A stretch of DNA of 64,000 nucleotides from SHZI01 sp963698405 (GCA_963698405.1 CAVOQT010000002.1:248001-312000), one strand, 5' to 3'. Numbered from the stretch's first letter, positions 16,772 to 26,602 are shown. Notes: generated from the letters alone by a model not told the origin. Numbers and translations are program-made.

Positions 16772-17458
16772 ATGTCACGGTTTTTTTTGGCTGCTTTTGT
16801 TACCGGCCTGCTGCTTGCAGGGTTGGCGGCCAGTTTCTGGTCGCCGCCTGAACACGCACGCTACCGGTCGCTGACCAGCGTCCTGCCGGACGGCGGGCGT
16901 CAGGAAGATTTCATCATTCGCTGGCCCGAGGATCGCATCAGACGCGGCAGCGAGACCGGTACAGAGCTGCCGGCGGATGCCGCAGCCGGGGCCGCCGTCC
17001 TGGAAGACAGCGCCGGCCAGCGGGTATCGGCAGAAACCTTCCGCATACGCGACACAGAAGACAACGTGATCGGTGTGGCCAGCCGGCTGGCCGGCACCGG
17101 TGGTGCGATTGCCGATACAAACCGCTCGGCATCCAACTGGCTGGTGGTGATACCGGGGCGCGGCGCGATATTTCTCAGCCAGCCAGATACCTTCGATACC
17201 ACAGCCCGCCAGCGCGACACACTGAACGGCATGATTACGCTCAGCGCGATGCAGAACCGCGCGTTCTGGGGCAACAGTACAGAGCGGCGCATAACGGCCA
17301 CGACACCTCGCTACGCTGGCAGGATTCTGCGCGGCACCAATGAATTCGCCGGACTGTCCGGCAACTTTACCGAGACCTGGAAGCTTGATGGCACAAGCCC
17401 GGATGGCGGCCTGCATGGCCGCATCGTGCTGGCAACCCTGAGCGAAAGGATCGAATGA
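16772..17458 (+). CDS. Membrane-anchored protein of unknown function
   Basis: About 228 residues starting MSRFFLAAFVTGLLLAGLAA, a single N-terminal helix that could be an anchor or an uncleaved signal. The remaining, probably periplasmic, part is polar and beta-rich with no cysteines and no motif I recognise. The upstream in-frame GTG at 16757 is possible but has no good ribosome-site spacing. It overlaps the next gene by 4 bp (ATGA at 17455-17458), so the two are translationally coupled and probably work together. It starts 90 bp after gshA. Confidence 0.7.
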   Translation: MSRFFLAAFVTGLLLAGLAASFWSPPEHARYRSLTSVLPDGGRQEDFIIRWPEDRIRRGSETGTELPADAAAGAAVLEDSAGQRVSAETFRIRDTEDNVIGVASRLAGTGGAIADTNRSASNWLVVIPGRGAIFLSQPDTFDTTARQRDTLNGMITLSAMQNRAFWGNSTERRITATTPRYAGRILRGTNEFAGLSGNFTETWKLDGTSPDGGLHGRIVLATLSERIE

Positions 17459-18117
17459 AGATGCGCTGGCTGACTGGCATTTTCGGCCTGGCACTCGGCA
17501 TGCTCGCCGGTGTGGCGCTGCTGATTTTCAACCCGCTCGCCACACGCGGGCAGCTTGCCGCCATGCAAGCCAACCTGGTGCCGGACAAGAGCTATCGCAT
17601 GGATGATTACCGCGGCATGAGCCCGGACATCGTCAGCCTGCTCCGCGGCGGCGCCCGCTCAGGCGAGACACCGCTCATGACACCAGCGCTGGCCAATCTG
17701 CGTATCGGCATCGTCGTGTTGCCGGCTGGCGATGGCCGTCCGGCTGCGCTGGCGGTGCGGGTTTCCGCGCTGGCCGAACAGAATTCACTGTGGCGCGCGC
17801 AACTTGGCACGCTCGATTACTGGAACGTTGCCTGGCCCGGCGAGGGCAGTGTCTTTGCCAGTGGCTACAGCAATTACTGGCCGCTGATGCGCGACCGGTT
17901 TTTGGCGCTACTGCCCGGTGGAGATACCCGGATTGAAGCCGCTTATGCGCTTTCAGCAACGCCGCCAGCGGGACAATTGGCTGGCGTAAGCGGTGCCTCC
18001 GGCCGCTATACCGGTTTCATCGGTGAGGTTCGCGAGAGCCTGTTGCCAGCCACCTCGGGTGAGCCCGGCTGGTTACTGTCTCTCAAAGCCAACCCACCGC
18101 CGCTGGGCAGCCGATGA
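17455..18117 (+). CDS. Membrane-anchored protein of unknown function, coupled to preceding gene
   Basis: The 220-residue protein starts MKMRWLTGIFGLALGMLAGV, one N-terminal helix followed by an extracytoplasmic domain. That domain contains RGMSPDIVSLLRGGARSGE and a GEGSVFASGYSNYWPLMRD segment. I do not recognise the family. Its start codon overlaps the stop of the gene before it. The similar size and topology of the two proteins suggest they act as a pair in the periplasm, but there is no direct functional clue. Confidence 0.7.
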   Translation: MKMRWLTGIFGLALGMLAGVALLIFNPLATRGQLAAMQANLVPDKSYRMDDYRGMSPDIVSLLRGGARSGETPLMTPALANLRIGIVVLPAGDGRPAALAVRVSALAEQNSLWRAQLGTLDYWNVAWPGEGSVFASGYSNYWPLMRDRFLALLPGGDTRIEAAYALSATPPAGQLAGVSGASGRYTGFIGEVRESLLPATSGEPGWLLSLKANPPPLGSR

Positions 18118-18130
18118 CACGGCAATTGCC

Positions 18131-18502
18131 TTGAGCGACAGCACACATGAGGCGCCGGTTGCGCCAGCTTTCGATCTCGCCCGCTTCACCTGCCCACACT
18201 GCCACCAGCTGGCGGGCCATGTCTGGCTGAATGCCTACGCTCAGCCGGTAAACAACCCGGCAGGCGTACCACTGCGGATTGCCGGTGCAGATCTGGAGCG
18301 TCTCAGACAGAACCCGCAACTCCTACCGAAGGTGCGCGAGCAAAAGCTGGCGTACTGGAACCGGGTCAACAGCGGCGACGTGTTTCTCGACCGCTGGGCA
18401 AGCGTACAGACTGAGCTGTTCGTGGCAGGCCTGGAACTCAGTGTCTGCCGCAACTGCATGGGGACAGCCGTATGGATCGGCGCCCGGATGGTCTATCCCT
18501 GA
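18131..18502 (+). CDS. Small zinc-ribbon protein, DUF4145-like N-terminal module
   Basis: About 123 residues with two Cys pairs placed to bind one zinc: FTCPHCHQLAGHVW near the start and LSVCRNCMGTAVWIGARMVY P at the end. The closing pattern (S-x-C-x-x-C-x(4)-W-I-x-x-x-M-x-Y-P) resembles the N-terminal part of DUF4145 proteins, without the C-terminal helical domain. The start is uncertain: TTG at 18131 is the only near start after the previous gene's stop and its ribosome site is weak; in-frame codons continue upstream inside that gene. It ends 6 bp from the convergent reductase gene. Confidence 0.55.
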   Translation: MSDSTHEAPVAPAFDLARFTCPHCHQLAGHVWLNAYAQPVNNPAGVPLRIAGADLERLRQNPQLLPKVREQKLAYWNRVNSGDVFLDRWASVQTELFVAGLELSVCRNCMGTAVWIGARMVYP

Positions 18503-18508
18503 AGCGCG

Positions 18509-19738
18509 TCAACTGCTGAGCGACTCCGCTATATCCTTGAACGGTATTGCCATATCGCGCAGTGCTGCCCGGTCGGGCTTCGCACCGCTGGCAATGAGTT
18601 TCTTCGACAACATGAATTCACGTGGGCTGTTGATCGCGTATACGGCGGCCAGGCGCCCTTCGTCCAGATAGAAGGCAGCGAAAGACCGCGATTCCGGATC
18701 GCCGCGCACCACGGCCTGTTGACCGGGCGCCGACAGGCCGACGAACTGCAGCTTGAGGTCGTACTGGTCTGACCAGAACCACGGAATCTGCGCATAGGGC
18801 TCAAGCTTGCCCAGTATCGTGTCGGCTGCAGTCTTGGCCTGTTCCTGTGCGTTGTGCACCGACTCAAGCCGCAGCCGCGTACCCAGCAGGGCGTTTGGAT
18901 GATTGGTGCAGTCGCCCACAGACAGAATGTCGGGATCGCTGGTCCGGCAAAACTCGTCCACCACGATGCCGTTGTCGCAGGGCAGGCCCGCCGCTTCGGC
19001 GAGTTCGACATTGGGCAGGATGCCGATACCGACGATCACCAGGTCAGCCGGGATTTCGCTGCCATCGCTCAAGGTCACGCCCTGCACACGCGCGGTACCA
19101 TTGAAGGACTGGATACCGGTATTGCAGCGGATATTCACACCGGCCTGCTGATGCACCCGTGCAAAGAAATCGGAAATCAGCGGCGCAGTGCCGCGCGCCA
19201 TCACCCGCTCGGCCAGCTCCACCACCGTAACGTCCAGACCGTGAGTCACGGCGACCGCGGCAACTTCCAGGCCGATGAACCCGGCACCGATGATCACCAG
19301 CTTTGCTCCCGGCCGGAAATCGTCACGGATACGATCCACATCTTCGATATTGCGCAGGTAGTGCACGCCGGCCAGCTGCGCGCCTGGCAGTGAGATCTTT
19401 CGCACCCGGCTGCCGGTGGCGATCACCAGCTTGCTCCAGGGAACCGACACACCGGTACTGAGCGTTGCCGAACGGGCAGCGCGGTCGATGGCGGTTACCC
19501 GGGTAGACAGCCGCACATCCACATCATGGTCGGTGTAGAACTTTTCCTGACGCACCAGCAAACGCGGCACGTCGAGCTCGCCGGCGAGAAACTTCTTGGA
19601 CAGCGGTGGCCGCTGATAGGGCAGATAGGGCTCCTCACCGACCAGAACCAGCTTGCCGGCATAACCACCCTGGCGCAGTGAGACGATGGTCTGGCCTGCC
19701 GCATGCCCGGCGCCGGCGATCAGGATGGTTTCGGTCAT
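18509..19738 (-). CDS. FAD/NAD-dependent ferredoxin (rubredoxin/putidaredoxin-type) reductase
   Basis: The 409-residue protein starts METETILIAGAGHAAG-like (M-T-E-T-I-L-I-A-G-A-G-H-A-A-G), the FAD-binding Rossmann loop. A second nucleotide loop VIIGAGFIGLEVAA binds NAD(P)H. DPDILSVGDCTNHPN is the conserved FAD-contact segment, and the C-terminal domain has IPWFWSDQYDLKLQ, typical of reductases feeding Rieske oxygenases and P450s. It passes electrons from NADH to a small ferredoxin. The start at 19738 has a GGGAG ribosome site; upstream codons to 19846 are spurious. No oxygenase is adjacent; the nearest Rieske protein is at 33.97-34.32 kb. Confidence 0.85.
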   Translation of the reverse strand: MTETILIAGAGHAAGQTIVSLRQGGYAGKLVLVGEEPYLPYQRPPLSKKFLAGELDVPRLLVRQEKFYTDHDVDVRLSTRVTAIDRAARSATLSTGVSVPWSKLVIATGSRVRKISLPGAQLAGVHYLRNIEDVDRIRDDFRPGAKLVIIGAGFIGLEVAAVAVTHGLDVTVVELAERVMARGTAPLISDFFARVHQQAGVNIRCNTGIQSFNGTARVQGVTLSDGSEIPADLVIVGIGILPNVELAEAAGLPCDNGIVVDEFCRTSDPDILSVGDCTNHPNALLGTRLRLESVHNAQEQAKTAADTILGKLEPYAQIPWFWSDQYDLKLQFVGLSAPGQQAVVRGDPESRSFAAFYLDEGRLAAVYAINSPREFMLSKKLIASGAKPDRAALRDMAIPFKDIAESLSS

Positions 19739-19877
19739 GTCTTGGCTCCCTGGCGGCGGGCGGGGCCCGTCATGCATCGAGTTGTCTGCTGCGGCCGGAT
19801 TATACTGTCGCGTACCTTGCAGGCCAGCGCGGCAGCGCAGGCGCATCTTTTCGCATTTTCACCAGCAGGCGGTCGCA

Positions 19878-20852
19878 ATGATTGGTGCCATTCGTATTCA
19901 TGCCTTCGGCGGGCCCGAGGTCATGCAGTGGGAGCAGGTGGACTTGCCGCGCCGGGCGCTGGCGAGACTCACGCATTCGCCAGACCGCGATCGGCCTGAA
20001 CTTCATCGACACCTATCACCGCTCCGGCCTGTATCCGCTGAGCCTGCCGGCCGGGCTGGGCACGGAAGCGGCCGGCGTGGTCGAAGCGCATCGGCGCCGG
20101 CGTCAGCGGCTTCAAGGTGGGCGATGCGGTCGGCTACACCGGCCTGCCACCCGGCGCCTACGCTGAACAGCGCAACTGGCCGGCAGAGCGCACGCTCAAA
20201 CTGCCGGCTGGCATCAGCGCCGAGATCGCCGCCTCATCCATGCTCAAGGGACTGACCGCCTGGTACCTGCTGCGCCGGAGCTACCGGCTGCAGGCTGGCG
20301 AATCCGTGCTGCTCTACGCTGCGGCCGGTGGTACCGGCACGATCCTCGCGCAGTGGGCAAAGGCACTGGGCGCAAAGGTGATCGGCGTGGTGAGTTCGCC
20401 AGCCAAGGCCGAACTGGCCCGCGCCAATGGTTGCGCTGAAACGATACTCAGCAACGAGCCGGACTTCGTCGCCAAGGTTAAGTCCCTGTCGGGCGGGGGC
20501 GTGGCAGTGGCGTACGACTCGATCGGCAAAGACACCTTCATGCAATCGCTCGACTGTCTGCGCCGGCACGGCACGATGGTGAGCTTCGGCAATGCCTCCG
20601 GCCCGGTCGAGCCTTTCTCACCGATGGAGCTGGTGAAGCGCGGTTCGCTGCATCTCACGCGCCCCTCGCTGTTCGACTTCATCGCCAGCAAGGCTGACCT
20701 GGATGCCGGTGCCGACCGAACTGTTCGCCGCGATCAGCAGCGGCGCGGTGAAGATCGGCATCGGCCAGCGCTACGCATTGCAGGATGTTGCGCAGGCACA
20801 CCGCGACCTGGAAAGCCGCAAGACCACCGGCGCCACACTGCTGCTCCCCTGA
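19878..20852 (+). pseudogene. Quinone oxidoreductase (Qor/zeta-crystallin family), several frameshifts
   Basis: Pieces of one NADPH:quinone reductase appear in successive frames. MIGAIRIHAFGGPEVMQWEQ opens it; APGAGET (third frame) and RIRQTAIGLNFIDTYHRSGL follow; then VGDAVGYTG through the NADPH loop AAAGGTGTILAQWAKALGA to ASKADLDAGAD; finally ELFAAISSGAVKIGIGQRYA to TTGATLLLP. Shifts lie near 19950, 19965, 20092 and 20715. The total is 975 bp, equal to a normal Qor of about 324 residues, with two apparent deletions balancing two insertions. It may be a decayed gene, but nearby genes carry single frameshifts of likely sequencing origin, so an intact gene is equally possible. The stop touches a RAYT-type repeat. 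Confidence 0.75.
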
Positions 20853-20873
20853 AAGGTGTCAGATTTATTTCCC
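20852..20873 (+). repeat. RAYT-flanking repeat, left copy
   Basis: The core AAAGGTGTCAGATTTATTT occurs here in plus orientation, starting on the last base of the qor stop codon. Inverted copies are at 21644-21667 and 22256-22278. The copy lies 88 bp before the RAYT gene. Confidence 0.75.
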
Positions 20874-20960
20874 GTCACTTCCACGCTTTTCCCGGCGTGA
20901 TTAACGACGACAACGGCGTCTATCCTTGCGATCTCTATCAGATCTTCGCAAGGCTTTCAC

Positions 20961-21653
20961 ATGGGCAGGCCACCTCGCTTGCTGTTGCCGGGGTTTCCAC
21001 ACCATATCGTGCAGCGTGGCCATAACCGCAACGCGGTATTCATCGAAGCCAGTGATTACGCGTACTACCTGAAGAACCTGCACGAATGGAAGCAGCGGTA
21101 TGAAGTCGAGGTTCATGCATGGTGTCTGATGACCAACCACGTGCATCTTGTGCTCACGCCGCGCCAACAACAGAAGGGGATTTCAGACCTGATGCGGCGC
21201 CTGGCCGGCCGGCAGAGCCGGTATGTGAACCGGCTTGAGCGTCGTCTCGGTACATTGTGGTGCGGCCGTTTCCACAGCAGCGTCATCGACACCGACGCTT
21301 ACCTGCTCGCCTGCCTGCGCTATGTTGAGCTGAATCCAGTCCGGGCCGGGATAGTCGACCATCCCACCGACTATGTCTGGAGCAGTCACCGCGAGCGCAT
21401 GGGGCTTTCGCCGGCGGTCCTGCTGGATGCGGATCCGGTAACCGCCCTGCTTGGCGAGAGTATCGAGCGTCGTCGCCGGACCTATGCGCAGTATCTAGGC
21501 ACGGCGGCCAATACAGCGGAGGTAGAGCTGATTCGCAGCTCTGTGCACCGTAACCAGCTGACGGGCGACGGTGGTTTCGTCAGCGAAATTGAGCAGCGTA
21601 CAGGACTACGGATCGAGAATCGCGGCAGAGGTCGGCCCGCGCAGGAAAAATAA
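20961..21653 (+). CDS. REP-associated tyrosine transposase (RAYT), IS200-like Y1 family
   Basis: The 230-residue protein begins MGRPPRLLLPGFPHHIVQRG, the usual opening of TnpA_REP proteins. The HUH metal motif is NHVHLVL (H60, H62) and a candidate nucleophile is Tyr88 in GRQSRYVNRLE. LGTLWCGRFHSS and RYVELNPVRAGIV are conserved in the family. RAYTs are domesticated single-strand transposases that act on short palindromic REP sequences. Inverted copies of one short repeat bracket the gene, and its own stop codon (21651-21653) lies inside the right copy. The reading frame is intact. Confidence 0.92.
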   Translation: MGRPPRLLLPGFPHHIVQRGHNRNAVFIEASDYAYYLKNLHEWKQRYEVEVHAWCLMTNHVHLVLTPRQQQKGISDLMRRLAGRQSRYVNRLERRLGTLWCGRFHSSVIDTDAYLLACLRYVELNPVRAGIVDHPTDYVWSSHRERMGLSPAVLLDADPVTALLGESIERRRRTYAQYLGTAANTAEVELIRSSVHRNQLTGDGGFVSEIEQRTGLRIENRGRGRPAQEK

Positions 21654-21667
21654 ATCTGGCACCTTTT
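21644..21667 (-). repeat. RAYT-flanking repeat, right copy
   Basis: This inverted copy reads AAAAGGTGCCAGATTTATTT on the minus strand, one base different from the left copy in the core. It contains the RAYT stop codon and touches the stop of the SYLF gene (21666). Confidence 0.75.
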
Positions 21668-22227
21668 AACGAACGAGCCTGGTGATCTTCGAGCCATCCA
21701 GCGACACGCCAGCCATCAGGCCTTTCTGACCAACCATGAAGGCGACGATGGGCTTCTTGAGGGTTGCGGTATCGATGGTGCCGCTTGCGCCCACATCGAT
21801 CAGCGTGACGTTGCCGTCGATACCGGCTTTCCAGCCGCTGCTGTCACGAAACTGCTTCAGCGCACCCGCATCGAGAAACACCATGATGATGTCGCGCTTC
21901 TGGCCACCGGCCTGAAAACCGACCGAGCCGGAAAAGATACTGTAGTAGCCGGTCGTCTTGCCACCGATACGCAGTGCGCCCTCACCACCTTCGCCAGCGA
22001 TGACGAAACCGGCCTTGATGACCTCAGCGAACACCAGCACACCCTTGGCCTCGGCCAGCACCGTCGCTGAACCCGGCACTTCGGCCTTCAGCCGATCCAG
22101 TGCCGCATCGACCTTGGCGTCGATCTCGCCAGCAGTGGAAGCGTGGGCTGAAAATGGGAACGCTGGCGCATAGCAGCACCAGCATGCAGAACCCTGCGCG
22201 GAGTGATGTCGTAGCGGTTTTGTTCAT
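21666..22227 (-). CDS. SYLF (Ysc84-type) domain protein, secreted; one +1 frameshift
   Basis: An N-terminal signal (MNKTATTSLRAGFCMLVLLC) and a SYLF domain lie in two frames. After the shift the product reads SAHASTAGEIDAKVDAALDR, AKGVLVFAEVIKAGFVIAGE, GGKTTGYYSIFSGSVGFQAG and MVGQKGLMAGVSLDGSKITR. These are typical of bacterial SYLF lipid-binding-type proteins, whose function is poorly known. The shift falls in a TTTT run near 22155 and the span is 3n+1 bases, so one extra base explains it. The gene sits between two direct copies of the RAYT repeat (21644 and 22256) and may have been carried in with them. Periplasmic location is inferred. Confidence 0.75.
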
Positions 22228-22255
22228 CGCAGACGCTCCTGATTTACGCGAAAAC

Positions 22256-22278
22256 GGAAAATAAATCTGACACCTTTT
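22256..22278 (-). repeat. Third copy of the RAYT-associated repeat
   Basis: On the minus strand it reads AAAAGGTGTCAGATTTATTT, matching the left copy core exactly. It starts 4 bases beyond the gor stop codon and lies upstream of the SYLF gene. Confidence 0.75.
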
Positions 22279-22281
22279 GGA

Positions 22282-23635
22282 TCAGCGCATCGTAACCAGT
22301 TCTTCAGCGGCGGTCGGATGAATCGCCACGGTGTCGTCGAAATCACGCTTGGTGGCGCCCATACGGATGGCCACGGCAAAACCCTGCAGCATCTCGTCTG
22401 CTCCCGGACCCATGATGTGGCAACCGACGACTTTCTGCTCCGCTCCGGCAGTGACCAGCTTCATGCGCGTCTTTGGCTTGAGCGTGGTCATGCCGTTCCA
22501 CAGCGGCACGAAGGTGGAACTGTACACTTTCACCTCATCGCCGAATTTTTCCCGGGCCTCGTGCTCGCTGAGTCCACAGGTGCCGATCGGCGGATGACTG
22601 AAGATCACCGTGGGGATATTGCTGTAGTCCAGATGCCGGCCGGCCATGCCGCCGAACACCCGGTCTGACAGCCGCCGACCGGCAGCCACCGCAACCGGTG
22701 TCAGCGCTGCACGGCCCGTGACATCGCCCAGCGCATAGATGTGCGGGACGTTGCTCACCTGCCAGGCATCGGTAGTGATGAAACCCGACTTGTCTGTCTG
22801 CACACCAGCGGCTTCGAGCCCGAGATCGCTGGTCGCAGGTACGCGGCCCACCACCCAGAACACGGCATCGAAAGGACCATGACGGCGACCATCAGCCGTC
22901 GCCAGCTGCAGGCCGTCGGCTGAACGTTGCAGCCCGGACGGTACCGCGTTGCCGACAAAGTTCACGCCATCTGCCGCCAGCGCTTCGAGCACGCCCTGCT
23001 GCAGCGACTCGTCCAGATGTCGAAGCACGCTGGCGTGGCGGGCCAGCAGCGTGACATCCGAGCCGAGCGCACGCAGCGCGCCGGCAAATTCAACGGCAAT
23101 ATAACCTGCACCGACCAGCGCAACCCGCTGCGGACGCTGCTCCAGGGCAAAGAAATCATCCGAGACCAGCCCCAGCTCGCTGCCCGGCAGCGTCGGGCCG
23201 CAGCGGACGGCCACCGGTGGCGATGATGATGTGCGGCGCCGACAGGCTCCGCCCGTCCACCACGACGGTATGCGGATCGCTGAAGCGCGCACGGCCCACC
23301 ACATGCGTGATGTTCTTGCGCGCCAGATTCGCCGCATAGATACCATTCAGGCGCTGGATGTAAGCATCGCGTTTGGCCTTGAAACCAGCCCAGTCGTGTC
23401 CTTTGACGGTCACGTCAAAGCCATAGTCGCGCGCGTCGTGCATCAGATGCGCGAGACTTGCCGCGTTGTAGACCAGCTTCTTCGGCACGCAGCCCACGTT
23501 GACGCAGGTTCCGCCCAGCGCTGCGGATTCGATAACGGCCACCCGGGCGCCATATTCCGCAGCGCGCTGCGCAGCCGCCAGACCACCGCTGCCGCCACCA
23601 ATCGTGATGAGATCGAACTGCTCCGTCATGCGCAT
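22282..23635 (-). CDS. gor: Glutathione reductase; one +1 frameshift
   Basis: The N-terminal part (23635 down to about 23195) reads FDLITIGGGSGGLAAAQRAA and the redox-active GGTCVNVGCVPKKL, the disulfide motif of glutathione reductase. The frame then shifts and continues PTLPGSELGLVSDDFF, the NADPH loop VGAGYIAVEFAGAL, VPHIYALGDVTG and the C-terminal interface HPTAAEELVTMR with the catalytic His-Glu pair. The shift is in a GGG/CCC run near 23194. The span of 1354 bases is 3x451+1, matching a normal 450-residue Gor with one extra base. It recycles oxidised glutathione with NADPH. gshA lies 6 kb away. Confidence 0.9.
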
Positions 23636-23770
23636 GCCCTGCTGGCCCGGGAAAGGACGTGGAGTTTAGCAAGCGGATGACATCGATGAGATCCCGGCTT
23701 GGGGATCAGCCGGCGTTTCCGTTAGCATTCCAGACCGCGATTTTTCGCACTCACACTTCAGGTTGCTGCC

Positions 23771-25811
23771 TTGAATGACAATCCCCTGCTGCAGGAAACC
23801 GGCCTGCCCGCTTTCGCGCACATCCGGCCAGAGCACATCGAGCCGGCGGTACTGGAGACGATTGAGGCGAACCGCACCGAACTCGAACAACTGATCCGTG
23901 CGGCCGATCAGGCCGAGCCGGATTTTGCCGCCGTCGTCCTGCCGCTGGAAGCGCTGGGCGACCGCCTGCATCGGGTCTGGTCACCGGTGCGACATCTGCA
24001 ATCCGTCGCCAATGCACCCGAACTGCGTGAAGCCTACGACGCCTGCCTGCCGGTGCTGTCCGGATATGCCACCGAACTCGGACACAACCAGCAGCTCTAC
24101 CAGCTTTATCAGCGTCTCAGTGATAACAAAGCAGCGCAGCAGGGCGGCGCTCGTGAGGGCGGCGCGCGCCTGCTGGAGCTGGCGATTCGCGATTTCACCC
24201 TGGCCGGTGTACATCTGCCGGAAGATCAGAAGGCCCGCTTCAAGGCCATCATGGAAGAGCTGGCCCAGACTGAAGCCGCGTTTGAGCACCACGTGCTCGA
24301 CTCCGCTGCCGCCTGGTCGCTGCACATCAGCGATGCAGAACGGGTTCGCGGCATACCGGCGCATGTGCTGGAACCGGCCGCCGAGCTGGCCAGGGAGTCC
24401 GGCAAGAGCGGCTGGGTGCTGCAGCTCGACCAGCCCACCTATGTGGACGTGGTCACGCACGGCGATGATCGCGAGCTGCGCCAGCAGGTTTACCGGGCGT
24501 GGGTCACGCGCGCCTCGGATCAGGCCGACTATTCACCGGGACACGACAACAGTGCGGTGATGGAACGCATCCTGGCCCTGCGCCATGAGGCCGCACAGAT
24601 CGTTGGTTACGCGGATTTTGCCGACTATTCCCTGGCCACCAAGATGGCGAAGTCGGCGGAGGAAGTGCGGGCCTTTCTGCACGATCTGGTTGCACACTCA
24701 CGGGCGGCGGCGAAGCGCGAACTGGCCGAGCTTGAGGCCTTTGCCGGTTTCAGCCTGGAGCCCTGGGATATCGCTTACTACTCGGAAAAGCTGCGCCACC
24801 GGAAGTACGCCATATCCGACGAGGAACTGCGGCCATTCTTTCCGCTGCCGCGGGTCATGTCGGGCTTGTTCAGCGTGCTCGAGAAACTTTATGGCCTGCG
24901 CATCTCACGCCTGGACGGGATAGAGACCTGGGACCAGAACGCCGCCTACTACCAGCTGACTGACAAGGACGACAAACCGGTCGGCGGCTTCTTCGTGGAT
25001 TTCTTCGCGCGCTCGAACAAGCGCGCCGGTGCCTGGATGGACCAGTGCCTGAACCGCGGCGTTAACGAGGGACAGCCGCAGATACCGGTCGCACATCTGG
25101 TCTGCAACTATGCCCGCCCGTCCGGCGACCGACCGTCGCTGCTGACCCACGACGAGGTGGTGACCCTGTTCCACGAGATGGGGCACGTGCTCCATCACCT
25201 GCTCACGCGCATCGAGTACCCCAGCGTGGCGGGCATCAATGGCGTGCCGTGGGATGCCGTCGAACTGCCCAGCCAGTTCATGGAAACTTTCGCCTGGGAG
25301 CCCGAGGTGGTAGCGCTCTGCTCGGCCCACTACCAGACGGGCGAACCGCTGCCGGCGGCCGTGCTGAAAAGCCTGCGCGAATCGAAAAACTTCCAGGCCG
25401 GCCTCGACCTGGCACGCCAGATCGAGTTTGCGCTGTTCGACATGCGCATCCATACCGGACCCGAGCCTGCCGAACAGTGCGCGTATCGCCGAAATCCTGC
25501 GCGAAGTGCGCGCCGAGGTTGCGGTGATCCGCCACCCCGAATGGAACCGCTTCGCCCACGCCTTCACGCATATCTTCGGCGGCGGCTATGCGGCCGGGTA
25601 CTACAGCTACAAGTGGGCCGAAGTGCTGGCTGCCGATGCCTTTGCCGCTTTCGAGGAAGGCGGGCTGTTCAACGCGGATCTGGCGCGGCGCTTCCGGGAA
25701 AACATCCTCGAGATCGGCGGTTCACGGGATATTGCCGAGGCCTTCATCGCCTTCAGGGGCCGGCCGGCACATGTGGATGCGCTGCTGAAACAAACCGGAA
25801 TCACGGCGTGA
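23771..25811 (+). CDS. prlC: Oligopeptidase A (M3 metallopeptidase); one +1 frameshift
   Basis: The zinc site HEMGH (in LFHEMGHVLHHLLT) and the rest of the M3 fold (GGFFVDFFARSNKRAGAWMD, NGVPWDAVELPSQFMETFAW) are in one frame up to about 25455. The C-terminal part (ARIAEILREVRAEVAVIRHP, FGGGYAAGYYSYKWAEVLAAD) is in the next frame. The span of 2041 bases is 3x680+1, so a single extra base, near CCGGA at 25455, restores a 679-residue protein, the usual length. The enzyme degrades cytosolic peptides, including cleaved signal peptides. Its stop overlaps the xthA GTG start. Without the correction the reading frame falsely runs on into xthA. Confidence 0.9.
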
Positions 25812-26602
25812 AGCTCGCCACCTGGAACGTCAACTCGATCCGGCAACGCCTGCCGCACGTTCTGGACTGGCTGCAGGCCAATGAGCCGGATGTGCTCGCG
25901 CTGCAGGAAATCAAGACGGAGGCCGACAAGTTTCCGCTGGCCGAGATCGAGGCCAGTGGTTATCGCTGCGTCCTCAGCGGACAGAAGGCATATAACGGGG
26001 TTGCGCTGCTCTCGCGTGACGAGCCGGCTGACGTGATTCTCGACATCCCCGATTTCGCCGACGAACAGCGGCGGGTGATCGCTGCCAGCTACGGCGACAC
26101 GCGCGTCATCAATGTCTATGTACCGAATGGGCAGAGCGTCGGCTCGGACAAGTACCGCTACAAGCTGGACTGGCTGGATGCGCTGAGCGGATATCTGGCA
26201 GCAGAACTGAAGAAGCACGCACGACTCGCGGTGGTCGGCGATTTCAATATCGCACCGGACGATCGCGATGTGCATGACCCGGAGCAGTGGCGCGACCAGG
26301 TCCTGTGCAGCGGGCCGGAACGCGAACGCCTCGAGGCGCTGCTCGCGCTCGGCATGGTGGACACCTTCAGACTGACCGAGCAGGCCGAGAAATCATTTTC
26401 GTGGTGGGATTACCGGGCGATGGGCTTCAGGCGCAACCACGGCCTGCGTATCGACCTGATACTGGCGTCCACGGCACTGGCTGCGGACTGCTCGGCGACC
26501 ATCATCGACAAGATTCCCCGGAAACTTGAAAAGCCATCCGATCACGCACCGGTGCTGGCTGTGTTTGGCCAGCGTCAGGAACCGGTCTTGCCGTTGACCT
26601 GA
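25808..26602 (+). CDS. xthA: Exodeoxyribonuclease III
   Basis: The 264-residue protein starts at GTG 25808 (MKLATWNVNSIRQRLPHVLD), overlapping the prlC stop as GTGA. Catalytic-site segments of the ExoIII/APE family are present: LALQEIKTE (metal Glu), INVYVPNG, VGDFNIAPDDRDVHDP, FSWWDYR, LRIDLILAS and SDHAPV (catalytic Asp-His). It is an AP endonuclease and 3'-5' exonuclease for base-excision repair. Its 3' end overlaps the convergent lipoprotein-like gene by 28 bp. Confidence 0.95.
   Translation: MKLATWNVNSIRQRLPHVLDWLQANEPDVLALQEIKTEADKFPLAEIEASGYRCVLSGQKAYNGVALLSRDEPADVILDIPDFADEQRRVIAASYGDTRVINVYVPNGQSVGSDKYRYKLDWLDALSGYLAAELKKHARLAVVGDFNIAPDDRDVHDPEQWRDQVLCSGPERERLEALLALGMVDTFRLTEQAEKSFSWWDYRAMGFRRNHGLRIDLILASTALAADCSATIIDKIPRKLEKPSDHAPVLAVFGQRQEPVLPLT

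Noticed and set aside
20852..21667. A complete insertion sequence with target-site duplication around the RAYT
   Set aside because: The ends are inverted short repeats without visible duplicated flanks; RAYTs are usually not autonomous IS elements.
23771..26602. A single 943-residue reading frame that looks like a PrlC-exonuclease III fusion
   Set aside because: The middle part is not protein-like. A +1 shift near 25455 moves the true PrlC C-terminus to another frame, and xthA has its own GTG start at 25808.
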